Positions 1-12,122 of a stretch of 64,000 nucleotides of DNA are shown in pieces. Origin of the DNA: Acanthochromis polyacanthus. Its lineage: Eukaryota > Chordata > Actinopteri > Pomacentridae. Each line of letters opens with the position of its first letter. Position 1 is the first letter of the stretch. Both the position numbers and the translations under genes were made by a program. The DNA is taken from NCBI RefSeq assembly GCF_021347895.1, contig NC_067126.1:31818482-31882481 (forward strand), written 5' to 3'. The notes under the pieces were generated by a model that saw nothing but the letters and a program-made list of their open reading frames with translations, was not told the origin of the DNA and did no database searches.

Positions 1-480
1 AGGTGACATACAAACATTTGAGGAGATAAAAAAATACAGCATCATAAAAATTACCCCCCAAAAAATCAGTAGCTTATTTTTTACATCCAGCTATACAAAG
101 TTTCACAGAAATAACTGCGCTGCAGGCAGCTGGGAATGTGGAGAAAACCTACTACGGAACAGACAAAAGAAAAATCACAGCGCTACACGATCTTAACACA
201 TGCTGGGTTACGACTACAAAGCAACAAAGACCCTGCACCATGCATGCTGGTCTGTCAGCTTCTGAGAATCCCCCGACAAAAATGGGGAGACGTAAAGTAC
301 GTACAAGTGTAAGGTTCATCATCCAGCGCCCAGTTACAGGGGAGGACAGATGTTAGGTCAGCACTAGTCCATACACAAGGCATTTAAAAAAAATGTATCA
401 GTGGAATAGAAACAGTCGTTTCAAGTCTTTACACAAAAGAATGATTAGAGAGCTGTTCTATAAAAGTCCTGATGTGTGTT
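1..480 (-). other. chn1: chn1 3' UTR (partial, runs off the window)
   Basis: Sequence directly downstream of the chn1 stop codon at 481-483. It is AT-rich and non-coding. I see no convincing AATAAA on the minus strand in this stretch, so the poly(A) site probably lies beyond the left edge. The extent is inferred from position only. Confidence 0.6.
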
Positions 481-652
481 TTAGAAGAGCGCCTCTTCAT
501 TTTTAATGAGCACCTCCACCACCTGTCTCTGGTAGCGGATGTCATTCAGTGCTGTGACGGCGTCCAAGTTGGGTGCACGCATGAGGGTGGGCCCGAAAAC
601 AATGCCGAGGTTCTCCGCGTTCATCAGGTTGAATTTCTCATTCTGTGTCACC
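481..652 (-). CDS. chn1: chn1 last coding exon (end of Rho-GAP domain)
   Basis: Encodes residues 278-334 and the TAA stop, beginning [16 protein letters not shown] and ending IKNEEALF. The acceptor AG lies at 653-654 on the minus strand. The first base completes the AGG codon begun in the previous exon. Confidence 0.95.
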
Positions 653-3600
653 CTGAAATGAGCATAAAAGTTAGAAAATACATGCAGCTTGACAGTGGGA
701 GAGTGTTAATGACTGTTTGAGAGACACTGTGGAGGGGGCTTTGGAATGTTTTATAAAAAAACAATGAACTTCCAAGCATATAAAGAAAATTAAGGGTAAT
801 TCACTTCTACATAAACATTCATAGAAAAATAGGAAAATAATTCCCACACAGTCAATATAGTAAAGTTAGCAAACATCACAAAATAGCACTCTTTTTTTCA
901 CCAAATCCTGTCAAAATATATGTATATATGACACATTTTATGTTAGTTTAGTAGTGCTTTCTCCATAGATGCACAATAAAGAGAATGCAGGATTAAAACA
1001 CTACCACTACAGCAAAAACAATATACCCTTTTCTGACCTCCTCTTCTTAAATGCAGTATTTTCCCTTAGCTCCTCCAGAATTTTACTGGATAATTTACCT
1101 TTTTAAGTGGGCCATGAGGTACTTGAGAGTTTCACTGTGTGATTGCGGCAGCAGAGCGAGAGCTTCACGGAAAGCTTCCAGCTTCTTCTCCGGATCTGTG
1201 AGCTCTGGGAAGCAAAAAAGGAGGATGTTATTAGAGTGGACAGACAACACTTTGACCTCAGAGGACACAGTCAGGAATCAATGCAGTGACTTCTGGAGGT
1301 GAAGTTAAAGTCATTAAGCTCTGAGAGGAAATCTGAGGATGAGATGCTGCTTTAGACAGCTGATGCAAGTGACTCTGTTTATGGGAAATTCAGCTGGATA
1401 TTTATTCAGGAGTTAGTTTTCAGTTACTTGATTCAGAGAAATTAGTTGTATAGTCACATTTGAACAGTGCTGCTTAACTCAACATAGTAACAGTGCAGTC
1501 CAGTCTCAACAATACACCTAAATCTACATGAAAACTGCTCAGTGACGGCTTTTTTCAACCTCTTCAGGCCGATGTACTGCACCTGACATCTGTTTCACTT
1601 AAAACACCGCACACACAGGTGTGCTTCTGAGTAATTTGTCTAGTTGTGACGTACTTGCAGCCTCGATGAACCTGGGGTAGGCATCGTATGAGATAACAGG
1701 AACAGGCAAATCCCTGAGGTACAGTTTGAGCGCCCCCGCGATGATATTGATGTCTTCATAGGCGTTCACTGAGATGTCTGTGTTCTCGCCATCTGTGAAG
1801 ATGTGTGATGGAATAAGGGAGACAAGAAAAAGAAGAAGTTTTCACACTCAAAATGGCTCACATCAGCACTTTCATGTCACAGTGAACTGAGGAATGAAGA
1901 GACTGTGTTACAGTGGTGGTAAAAGAAAAAAAATTCGACTCTCGCTCTATATTTTTGCAAAGTAGCTGCTATCATCCGCCTGGCCTGTTTTATTCTGACT
2001 TTCCCTCGGTTATGCATGCGTTTCAGAGCAGGCCATGGCCTACTTGTGCTGGCAGACTGAACATCACAGTGCTGTGAGCTGGAATGACACTCTGTCATGG
2101 ATGATCTCCCAGATGCAGACTTTAGCCCAGCACTGCAGGGTTTTTTCTTACAGTTAAAATTCACACTGCACTGGACCAAGACAGACTAAGTCTACTATTG
2201 AATCCCAACACATAGAAGAGTTTTTTTTCATGGCTACGTTTAAGGCGGTGAGAGTACATGCCTGGTTTGTAACCCCTGAGGTGCCTCCTGTCTGTCCACA
2301 CTGCGAAACTCTCCGTGAGAGCGACATGTCAGGATGGGATCTGCGCTCCCAGATGGACACTAATCCTTCACAAATGTGTCACTTTCTCGTTAATCTGAAA
2401 TCTTCTGCCTGTCTCATGCAAACGTATGCAAACACACTGTGTCTACTGTCATGTTGCGAGTTGACAGCTCTCTGTAAAACACACAACACCAACCTTTGTC
2501 AAATCCCATCTTGACTTCTTCCACCGAATCGCTGAATCCAGATATTCTGTAGAGGCCTTCCGACTTCAGTCCTTGAGGAGAAAACGTGAAACAACCTTTC
2601 AGCTGCTGTCAAGAGTAATGTAGAAAAATTCACCTGCATACATCACGATGGGTAATGCAGAGAAATGCCATTAAACACTCTTAAATATGCATAAGAAATT
2701 AAGGATAAAACGTCCACAATGTCACACAATACAACATGGGCAGATGCAAATAGTTTTCTGCATCACTGGGCAAAATAATAAAGACATAAATCAAACTTAG
2801 CCTCAGACGTATATTAGAGGGCAGACAATGAGGGAGCAACGAGTTTCCTACATAGTTGAATGATTTAACTGAAATGCAATCAACTAAGGCAGCAGGAAAC
2901 AGAGTAATGTATTCCTCATTACACATTTACAATTACCAGCAATCTCATCGCTCCTCTCAGTCATACACCCCCCAACACACACACAAAAAAAAACATTAAG
3001 CCAGGCAGTAATTGAATCAGAGTTTTAGCACTTCAGTCTAATTGGTATATATTGCAGATTACTTATAAAAAAGAAGGAAAAGCCTTTTTTTTTTTTTTTT
3101 AACAACAAGTGTGCTCAGTTCTCTCAAACAATACAACACAATACAAAAAACAGAATCCTTGGAACAAATTTCAACCTTTATTTTGTATCATATCTGGCAA
3201 AAATGTGATGAATAAATGCTGCCAACCAATTTAAATTAATATTGTGTCATTTTTTAAATTATGTAGCTAGAGGATAACGTAATAGTTGCTTGACTTCACA
3301 TATGCCAGCGAAGAAAGTGGTTAGATTCAAAGATTTTAACTCAAATTATTATGGCTGCTCCATAATTCCATAATCCTTTAATGGAAATGTTCCAGCTGAA
3401 TGCAATTAATGTCAGCCAATCAGAGTCCAGTATTGTATCTGAGGCTGTAAAATCCGTTGAATAGAAATAAAAAAGCATTTAACATATTTATCTTGAGGAA
3501 CACACGTCTCATTTTTGAGCCAAACACACATTACATACATTAACAATCGTCTTAAACTGACCTCTGGACTCAATCTCTCGTATGCACATGTCCACCACCA

Positions 3601-6600
3601 TGGGTCGGGCCGTATTATACGCTTTCACCAGGGTTGTCAGGTCGCAGCTGTAGACTTTACGGATGTGTCTCAGGTCCGGCTTGCAGTCGTTGGGCACCAG
3701 AGACGAGCATTGTTTGTGGACATTCAAACCACAATCTGTAAATAGAAACATACAGATGGGTTTAGTTCAGGCAGGTCTGCAGCTTCAAACCGTCCTAATC
3801 AAAGGATGGTGATGTTTTCATTTGCACAATAGAATTTGTCAACCGTGTAAAGTGAGCTGAATGATTTCTTTCAGTTAATTTTGTCTACACGCCACTCAAT
3901 GCCAAGTTCATTTGATTTATCTCACCGGTTTCGTGTGTGTTTTGGCTTGTAGAAACGTGTTAATCCCCTTGATCAATATCTGCCCCTGAAATGTCACCAG
4001 ACCTCTGGAGAGCTCTTTCTCTCCGCCTCACATGGTATTGGAGTCACCTTGAGAGTGGGCTGTCACCTTCAGAGGGCCATTTAATTATTTCAAAATGTGC
4101 CAGATATGAAACAATAGGATGCACCTCGCTGGGTGGTTAAATGGTATATTAGTCATGATGTTAGTGTAAGTACTCCACATTATGGTGTGTCTCCAGTCAC
4201 AGAGGATGGGGCCTGAGGCGCAGCTGTTTCAGGGCAGCATTCACCTTGTGGGGAACAGAGGTGCCCGCCGAGAGCAGATGCAGAGAAAGACTGCAGCTCT
4301 GCTTTGTAACAGAAAGCCATGCAGGGAATTAGAAAAACACTGGAAACGCCGTGGCCTGGAGGAGGGACGGCCAGCTCTGCTGCGTGCTCTATTCTTTTCC
4401 AAATCCAAGCTCAAGCACAATGGCTGTGGAAGCAGCGATTGAGGCGCTGCGGGCTACAGTAGACCTACTTTCCCAGACTAAAATGGGGCAGCTTTTCAAG
4501 CTCTTAGATCTTCTGAACCATCTCCAAGTTCTGAAAGGTTTTCTTTGTGACAAATGCCAAGTGTTTTTTTGATTCTAAAACATTAAAAACAATTATTTTG
4601 ATCCCTCAGAGGAATTCCGACTTTTAAATATTGAACAAAAAAGCTGCTTCTGAAAGCTGATACTCTATACATTTCTGGGGGGGACCTCACAATATTTTGA
4701 TTAATATGGGTCCCTGGAGAAATTCACACCGCCTGGATTTGTATGCATTGATGCAGAAATGTAATTACCTTAAGAGATGATTCTCTTAAGGACATGAGAC
4801 AGGCAGTATAATAGTGGAGGTCCTGTCATCACACTCAACCCTGCTGAGCTCCACGTTGTCCCTGTGAGCACACCGATGGCCCTGGGCCCCAGGTGCCGAG
4901 GGTGGGGGTGAACCCACGGGGCACCAGGAGCTGGGAGACGGGGGATGCTTGTCTTAATGCACCGTCAGCTCTGTCTTCTGTTGCTATGGTGAGGAGGCAG
5001 CAGCTCACTTTTAAGAGGATGTTTAATGGTAGCTGGTAGCTAATTTTCTAATCAGCACATTATCACCATGTCTAACTGGAGGAGCTACCAGTTGATACCA
5101 GTCCCTTTCTGACTGGAGCTAAGAACAAAAAAAAACACTACCAGTACTTTTTAGGGTTTTTTTTTTATCAAGTATTTAAGTGAAATAGGGGTTGAGCTGT
5201 GTGACCCAGCTCTCTGGTTGAAGCCGGCTGAATTTTAATGTGTGTGGAAACGGAGCTCGTTCCCCACACTCCCAGCTCCTCTCCTCATTAAAGAGACATG
5301 CCAGCTTTGTTTTCCTTCATGGGCATGATGGGATGAGGCTGGGGGGCGTACTCTGATGAGGAAATGTGGCACAACAAGCACAAACAGAGGCTGGCTCTCT
5401 GGCACTGGGCCAAAAACAGTTCACACATACAAAAAGAAAAGGGGGCGGGAGAACATTTTTTGGTATGCAAATGTGAGCATAATGTGAGACTTTGCTGCCC
5501 TAGATTCTGGGAGCTGTGGTCGAGTCTGAAGGAATGGCAGAGTGTGGAGCTGATAAAGATTGGCTCCAAACATATGTGCTTCTATCTCAATTGTTGTCGG
5601 CTTTCAAAATAAAGACATTAATAATTAATGGCAGAGCTCCCGCAGATTTGTGTGACACACTTTGTTGCATCAATAAAACATCAAAGACGCACATCCGACT
5701 ATATTATAGTGCGACTCTGGGATGGGAAAGGAACTCTTACAAGAGGTACGGTGAAATCGAAATCTCATCAGAGTATCTGACATGCAAGTAAGATAATACA
5801 ATCAAACGGTTTTTCTCAGTGCTACATGTGTGCACCTGTCACACAAAGCAAAGCGAAGATCTTCAGTGAATAAAATATCTGCACACTACGGAGCAAATAC
5901 TCACAAAATGCAGCCATAAAAATGAGCTTTCGAATACGTTATTTTTTTGTGTTTGTCCCACTGTGTGTTTTCAGGATTATAATTCTACAAATGCTCCATT
6001 AAAGTCATCAAAGTGGAAACAGAGAAAGCCTTTTTTACTCTAATTACGATGACAGGATGTGAAGAACAACTAAGGCCTGAGCAAAACATGGAGTCATTAT
6101 TTTTAACTTGAGAAGAATCTCCCTGACAGCCCTGAAAACTCGTTCTTCTGCGTGTTTGAACCCCATTCACAAACTCAGTGGAGAAAGAAGTAGGCCGTAA
6201 AAAAGGCTTTTGCATCATATCCGTTACACCACGGCAGTGAAGTCCTCATTTCAAATGTGTTATACAACCACTAATCCTCAAACTACTGTTGCGATTTTAG
6301 ATTAAAACGCAATAATCCAGGTCCAGATGCTCTAAAAGCCAAGTAACCCACATACAACAATGCTCACTTTATAATAATGAAGCAGTGAAGTAATGAGGCG
6401 GTTTATATAAGGCTTAATGCAGCTGTAAACATGTCATACCTGCACATTTGACCCCCTGAGCCATCAGTCCCCACATGAAGCTGGCACAGTGTTCGCACCA
6501 GTGAGGCCCCCGAAAGGTATGGACCTAAACAGAGAGGAGGACAGTGATAGATATTAGTGCTGAAGTGTAATGACACGATAGTGAGAGAACAGTGGGTAGC

Positions 6601-8224
6601 TGCAGCCATTTACTCCATGTCCACCCCTTTCCCTCTCCTTTACCCTGCCGGGAGACCCGTGGGTGCTGCCATCTTCAATGACACAGTGGAGGAGGATGAT
6701 CCGTGTGCGGAGGAGGATTGTTGTTTGAACTGACAATGTTGTGGTGGGTGCAGCCGTGACTTTCAGCAGCCGAGACTTTGCCGTGGTGGCACAGTGGGTT
6801 GTGACACTTCACCAGAGACAATGTGCAAGCTGTCAGGGAATTTTTTTTTTTCTATGGAAACAGTAGAAGGCCGCCTGGCTCGTGTATAGGAAAGGGAGCC
6901 AGCAGGTAACAACAGCCCAGCCAATCAGGGAGGCCGCTGGGAGCAAGAGCAAACCACAACTCTCCCAGTATAGTTGCATTAAGTCAATAGCAGCAGCACC
7001 AGGAAAGCCATTTTGGGTAGCATTCATGAATGCATGAATAACACTGCGAAGGAAACTGTGTTATAAAAAAATATGTGGTAGTGAACACTGGTGATAAATT
7101 TGGAATTATTAGTGATTAAACTGCTCATAAATGTAAGGAAATGTTCCCCGAACCAGCAGAAACATTCTCACAGAGAACAGGTTGGCAATGTTTATGATTT
7201 CACTCAGTATTATTAAAGGCTGACAGATCAGAACAGAAATATCCACGTTTACTCACCAACAGAGTCTATTCTTGTAAATGTTGTATGATTATTGCTGTGA
7301 TTTCTTTTCAATTAATTGTTTTTTTGTTCTCAAACTAATGAAGAAAGTTGTTGTCAGTCACCCACAGTTGTGCCATCTGACATGTCTTTGGGCATTTTTC
7401 ATGTTTCCAGAATCTAATAGTCACAGTTCTTTATGTATTGTTTAAATAAGTTGGAAAGTTTGAATTATTTTAGTGGAACAGTTCAATGTTTAGTAGAGTC
7501 ATACATGAGAATACTTAAAGGTTGAAATGCAGCATTCAGGAGGAGAACAAAACAGCAGAAAGAGAGCAGTGAGCATCAGCAGTTTGAAAGCCTTGGTGGT
7601 AATATTTCTCTCACTGCTCTCCATCCCATTAACCAGCCAAACTAGGAGAGTGAGCCTGAGCCAAACAGGGTTACAGTCCTCCACTGTTTCCCTTCTCCGT
7701 CGGCCTAATCTCTCCATCTGGTGCTCGAACTAACAGCAGTGGTTCACCGACCACCAAACAGATTTTCTTTTGATAAAGGCTCACAGGACCGACCAAAAAC
7801 AGCTCTGTTTTTCATCCCCTCTCTCCCATTCAGCCACACACACCTCCCCTCCCTTCCCATTTCCCAGAAGGGCAGCGAGAGAAGCAGCCCTCTGGCCGCA
7901 CATGATGAAATTATACCAACGTTCTGGAGATTCAACAGCTGACAAGTGTTCTGTTAGTTCACTCAGTCTCACCTTGAAGTTGTGGACTTTCTCAGATTTG
8001 GGCGTCCGGTCGCTCTCCTTCAGCGTGGCTCTGCGAACCAGTGAGGTGAGCTGCGAATAGGCGAACAGTTTAAGTGGCTGCCAGAAAGTGGCTGAAGGTT
8101 TTTGTGGCCCCATCCTCATTCCCAGAGCTGCCGCCAGAATATCCTCCTGATTGGCCTCTCGCTTGGCCTTTTGCACCAGATGCTTCTCTTCCTTGTTAAC
8201 CTCGTAGGACTCTCTAGATGGCAT
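481..8224 (-). CDS. chn1: Chimaerin 1, alpha1-type isoform (C1 + Rac-GAP), 7 coding exons
   Basis: The coding exons join in the order 8224-7973, 6524-6440, 3735-3562, 2571-2494, 1792-1655, 1204-1099, 652-481. They total 1005 nt, or 334 residues plus TAA, which is the length I know for human alpha1-chimaerin. Residues 1-58 match the alpha1-specific N-terminus (start MPSRES, then [11 protein letters not shown]). Residues 81-130 form a C1 zinc finger with the full H-C-C-C-C-H-C-C pattern (H81, C94, C97, C111, C114, H119, C122, C130). The Rho-GAP domain follows, with the arginine finger at R179 in GLYRISGF and the C-terminus IKNEEALF. In the family, diacylglycerol binding to C1 recruits the protein to membrane, where it accelerates GTP hydrolysis on Rac, mainly in neurons. 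The C-terminal wording ([27 protein letters not shown]) fits CHN1 better than CHN2. No break is seen in the frame. Confidence 0.95.
1099..1204 (-). CDS. chn1: chn1 coding exon 6 (Rho-GAP)
   Basis: A 106-nt exon encoding [20 protein letters not shown] and on to YLMAHLKR, residues 243-278. Acceptor AG is at 1205-1206 and donor GTAAAT at 1098-1093. Confidence 0.95.
1655..1792 (-). CDS. chn1: chn1 coding exon 5 (Rho-GAP core)
   Basis: A 138-nt exon for residues 197-243, including [20 protein letters not shown] and [12 protein letters not shown], a core segment of the Rho-GAP fold. Acceptor at 1793-1794, donor GTACGT. Confidence 0.95.
2494..2571 (-). CDS. chn1: chn1 coding exon 4 (arginine-finger exon)
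   Basis: A 78-nt exon encoding [20 protein letters not shown] and on to GFDK. It carries the catalytic arginine finger (R179, equivalent to R304 of the alpha2 form). Donor GTTGGT at 2493-2488, acceptor AG at 2572-2573. Confidence 0.95.
2572..3561. other. chn1 intron 3
   Basis: AT-rich intron with a T-run near 3086-3100. No coding or RNA feature recognised. Confidence 0.6.
3562..3735 (-). CDS. chn1: chn1 coding exon 3 (end of C1, linker, start of Rho-GAP)
   Basis: A 174-nt exon. It begins [17 protein letters not shown], which closes the C1 zinc finger, then runs [20 protein letters not shown] to MCIREIESR. Donor GTCAGT and acceptor AG at 3736-3737 are both clean. Confidence 0.95.
3736..6439. 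other. chn1 intron 2, with small hairpin
   Basis: The longest chn1 intron. It holds a hairpin at about 4769-4792 (arms CCTTAAGAGA, 4-nt loop) and a GC-rich patch at 4850-4980 that could be conserved non-coding DNA. No gene seen. Confidence 0.5.
6440..6524 (-). CDS. chn1: chn1 coding exon 2 (C1 domain)
   Basis: An 85-nt exon encoding [19 protein letters not shown] and on to GVKCA, with zinc ligands C94, C97 and C111 and the hydrophobic tip that inserts into membrane in typical C1 domains. Donor GTATGA. Confidence 0.95.
6525..7972. other. chn1 intron 1
   Basis: No repeat family recognised. The 3' end near the first coding exon is pyrimidine-rich on the plus strand (7800-7870). Nothing else supportable. 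Confidence 0.5.
7973..8224 (-). CDS. chn1: chn1 first coding exon (alpha1-specific N-terminus plus common segment)
   Basis: 252 nt from ATG at 8224-8222 to donor GTGAGA at 7972. The first 58 codons correspond to the alpha1-specific part of mammalian CHN1; the last 26 (starting [12 protein letters not shown]) correspond to the part shared with alpha2. I chose the ATG at 8224 because it aligns with mammalian MPSKES and has A at -3. An in-frame ATG 20 codons upstream (8284) is possible but unsupported. Confidence 0.92.
8045..8060 (-). promoter_or_regulatory. chn1: Candidate internal splice acceptor for an alpha2-type transcript
   Basis: On the minus strand the sequence reads TTCGCAG directly before CTCACC (codons Leu-Thr). 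This is exactly where human alpha1 and alpha2 chimaerin begin to share sequence. An SH2-containing upstream transcript could splice here and use only 8050-7973. The pyrimidine tract is weak, and use of the site is inferred. Confidence 0.4.
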
Positions 8225-8740
8225 TCTGGAGCTGTAGTCTTCCAAACCAGATGAAGAAACAAACCCAGTGGAAAAAAGTCCCAAAAAAATGAAGGGTAAA
8301 CTCCTTGATGTTCAGAGCAAGTGTATGTCAAACAATATTACTTGCATTGTCCCAGTTAAACAGAGACACTGCAAGCAAGAAACTGCAAATTTAAATTCTA
8401 TAAATCATTCAAAAGAGTCCAAAAGAAAAAACAACAACAGTGCTTTCTATCAAATGATCTCACAGCAGTGAGAGTAGATCAAGTGGAGCCTCTGTGATAG
8501 GAGTGCCAGGTTTTATACAAAAGAGGTGCAGCCTTGGTTGCTCATGTGGTTCTCTGGGAACGTATATGCAGATGAGCTGAGTGGTCGCGCTAATCCTCTC
8601 CTCCCTGTGCAGAGCTGATATTCTCCCTGGAACAGAGACAGCACACTGTTGTGTATGGATGCTGTCAGGGCGGATGGAGAGAGGGGGAGGAGTATGGGGG
8701 TGGGCCCAGTAGCAGCCACAGCAGATTAAATGGATCCCAC
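8225..8740 (-). other. chn1: chn1 alpha1 5' UTR (inferred)
   Basis: The stretch between the chosen start codon and the TATA-like box. No intron is needed to connect them. The transcription start near 8740 is predicted from TATA spacing only. Confidence 0.4.
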
Positions 8741-8743
8741 CAG

Positions 8744-8794
8744 CCAATCACAGCAGGGACGCACCGGCTTTATAGTAGCCTCTACCCCGCCCCC
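8744..8794 (-). promoter_or_regulatory. chn1: Putative chn1 alpha1 promoter (GC box, TATA box, CCAAT)
   Basis: Reading leftward, there is a GC box (GGGGGCGGGG complement, 8785-8794), then CTATAAAG at 8775-8768, then an ATTGG (CCAAT complement) at 8748-8744. The GC box plus TATA spacing fits a focused promoter about 520 bp upstream of the ATG. The CCAAT lies downstream of the TATA box and may be fortuitous. Confidence 0.5.
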
Positions 8795-8795
8795 A

Positions 8796-11700
8796 CACAG
8801 CCATCAGATATCCAAGCAGGGGAGCCTGGGTAGGCAGAAATGAAGAGTGGGATGATAATGAGCAATGAATGAGTCACGCATCAGGAGTGGGCTACAGCCG
8901 GGAGAACTTGCGACAGCAGTGGGCCGTTAGAGACGGGAGCTATTTTCAAAATCATGTTGCCACAGAAACCGATCACGACTGGGGCCACAAAGTGCAAAAA
9001 TACAAAAGCCACAAAAGCATCCAACCATAACAGGGCATCACTGATATCAACGCCTGCAGTCACACAAAGTGATGCTCCAACTTTCAAACGAATACAGTTC
9101 AAATTTAACAGACTAGAAAATATAGCAAAAAACAAAACAGGAAATGAATGAAACTGAAACACGAAGCAGCTCCTGATACAATATTAAAACAGACAAGAGA
9201 GACATTGTATCTAAAACAAGCCATGCATGATGAAATGGCTTTGAAATTTTGACATTATTATGCAGCAAAACAGATTAAAACAGAGAAGACGTACTTTGTT
9301 GTTTTTGCCCTCTTTAATGATGCATTTCGTCTCCGTTATGTGAATTACCTTGACTTGCCTTTGGCTATGATGCATGCTTTATGACAACAATGCAAACACC
9401 ACCCTCAAAGAAATAAATCAATTCAATTTTGATGGAATTGCAAAGTAAAAGCAATAGTTGAATATTTTAAACCAGTATACACAGTTGCTACTGTATTCCA
9501 TCTTCTTAGATTATGATAAAATATACAATAAAGAATTAAACAGCATATGTCTGCAGCAGCATGGGAGCTGGAAGCTGGGAGTCTTTTCTTTCTTTGCCGT
9601 CTTTGTGTGAATGTTCATTTCCTTGAGGTATACACTGATGCAAGCGTGTTTGTCTGCATGCAAATGAAGTATCAAATATAGCATCGTTATACCAGTGTGA
9701 GAGAAAGGATTCTGCATCCCGCCTCTGTAATTCACACCGCAAGCCAAATGTGATTATGCTCCCACGTCTCCCAGTCTAATTCGGACTCAGCTGCTAAAGT
9801 GCAGCGTTCTCACCTTGGTTGGAGAGGAAGTGACTGTACAGACTGTAGACTCAGAAATCAATGACTGTTACAGCTCTTGCCGCTCCCACTTCATTGGAGA
9901 GGTATCAGAATGAGAGGATGAGCAGCAGAGAGGCTTTGAAGATCAGTGTACTTATGTAGAATGGCATCCCAAACAGTGGCGTCTGACAGCGACAGAGCTG
10001 CAACATGAAAGAAACAGAGGGCTTCCAGTGTAGCTGCCCTCTCACATGCTCAGGGAAAGTCTCTGCTCAGGGGGGTACCTGAGAGAGGTTTAGATAAAAG
10101 ACGGTAAGAGCCTTTTATAGGCACCAGTTCATCCTCTCAGACCCAGAGCCCTTGAGATGGTTTTGCAGCGTAATTGCATTGCCTGCTGTTGAGTGCACAA
10201 TGAGCACCCGACTCCCAGGATGTGGTTCTCTTTGAACGCAGCTCTAATTGACACTGATTGATTTGCTTGTTTCCCCAAACATGTCCAGAGATGGGACCCT
10301 TGAGGATGGATGTATACTGTATAGTATCTATTACGTCTCTGAAATGTCCATCTGTGTCCAGCCTGGACGTGTGATCTTATTTGAAGCTGGGATCCTGCAG
10401 ATTTAGGATTTACACCGCAGCACAGTCCAGCTCATAAAGAATTTGATTGTGATTTGACCCAGAAACCAACACAAGCCCAAAGCTTTCTTCATTCTTTCTA
10501 TAAACTTGATTTCCTCATTCCGTCTCACAAGCGTTTAATCCATTAAGCTGCTGCTGAGTACTTGGGTGGGTTAAGAAGGTTGTTACATAAGGAAATGCTC
10601 CTCTAACTGCTGACCCCACACAACATGAAGACCCATTAGGAGGACAGCAGCATTCGCTCTCATGATCCAAGTGTGAGCTCCCAAGGCTATGATTTCCATC
10701 CTAGGCACTCACGTAACATTCTTTGTTTGAGATAAATAAGCAACAGTGGTAACAATTCTTCAACCTTTTTTTAAAAAGCAAATGAGAAAACATGTAATAA
10801 AGATCCATTTTAGTGATGTTGCTGTAGAAAAAGACTAAAAAGCTGCCAATGTACCAAACGCATCTTCAAGCAAAGCTACTGATCAAAGTTATGTAACGTT
10901 ACATAACTTAAAACTAGGGCTTGATGACGAGAGTGAGAACCAGGACATTTTTATTAAAGTCTAAGAATATTGAGCACTGATGTCAGAGCGAGGATGTCTG
11001 CCCACTGAAAGCTTTCAATAGAGCTACATGCTGTTAAACCTGGGCTATTAAATCTTGTCACGTATCGCAGCTCTCTTTAAATGCATCACATAATATGTAA
11101 GAGACTCTTTTCCATGATCAGGACAAAGGATGTGAATCAGAAGTGGAGAAAGACTCTACTGGGTTAAGCCGTCACTGCCAGCAAATACCACATATGCATA
11201 AGAAGCAGTCGGAATGGTTTTTCTGCTGGTCCTGCAAGAAACCCGGAACAAATTACACCATATTTTACTGGGACAAATAGATTACCTGGATGTGGCTGGA
11301 ACAGTCTGTGCCTCGACAGTGATTTATGGTCGGCTGCTATCACATTTTGCTATTCACACTGCAAGGTCAGAACATGCGTAGCACACACTCTTCACAATGC
11401 ATGTGCACCATATAAGGAGAGGTTACAGTCCCAGCTGCATTTTTAAACTGTGGATTTATCCTAGTCAGTGATTTTAAACATGAGAGATAAAAAAATATGG
11501 ATAAATACAGTCATGGTTAAATCTACTTCTGTAAAAAAAAAAAAAGCTTTCAGCAATATCTGTTTGGTTGTTTGCTTTAAAGGACCCCCATTAACTGAAT
11601 GCAAAGCTTGCAATTTTATAATGAGTGCATGCATTGTAGAATACAATTCGCACATGATGTTTCTAAAGAATAAAAATATTACAACTCATATGAAGCAAAA

Positions 11701-12120
11701 CACAAATATTGGAGCTTGTTGGTGTTCCCATAAATGCCTCTTAGTATTCTCTTTTAAAGGACGACTCGTTTTTTATTAGCAAGATTTTTAGAGGTAAATG
11801 ATTTCAGTTCGCTATGGCTCTCTAAATACAATTTTTTTTAGCGAATTAAGCTTGGTTTTCAGTTTTACATTGAATCTTACCAGAGTGGGTAATGCTGTTG
11901 TGACCATTTTTACTTGTCCACTGGTGTATCTGCTGCTATGTAATGACACCGCTATGATGCTAGTTAGCGATTGTGTGTCTTTACCAATGTGTTGAGCTTA
12001 TTCGTGTGCTTCAGAGAGCATGCACAAATTGAAGTTCAAATTGAAGCTAGTAAATGCTAAACAACAGCTACTTTTACTAAAATTACTGCAGTGCAGACAA
12101 GAATAAACACGCTCCGCTTA
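8796..12120. other. Gene-free stretch upstream of chn1 alpha1 promoter
   Basis: No coding exon recognised on either strand. The only structural feature noted is a perfect 24-bp palindrome at 10886-10909. SH2-domain exons of the alpha2 isoform were looked for and not seen. Confidence 0.5.
10886..10909. repeat. Perfect 24-bp palindrome with two PAR-bZIP (D-box) sites
   Basis: Each half reads AAGTTATGTAAC. The palindrome therefore contains TTATGTAA at 10889-10896 and its mirror TTACATAA at 10899-10906. TTAYRTAA is the known D-box recognised by PAR-bZIP and NFIL3 factors. Function is not shown. Confidence 0.6.
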
Positions 12121-12122
12121 AA

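Larger units (their letters stand above)
653..2493. other. chn1 introns between coding exons 4 and 7
   Basis: Intron segments 653-1098, 1205-1654 and 1793-2493. They are AT-rich, with no repeat or RNA gene that I recognise. The short open frames on both strands lack homology I can name. Confidence 0.6.
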
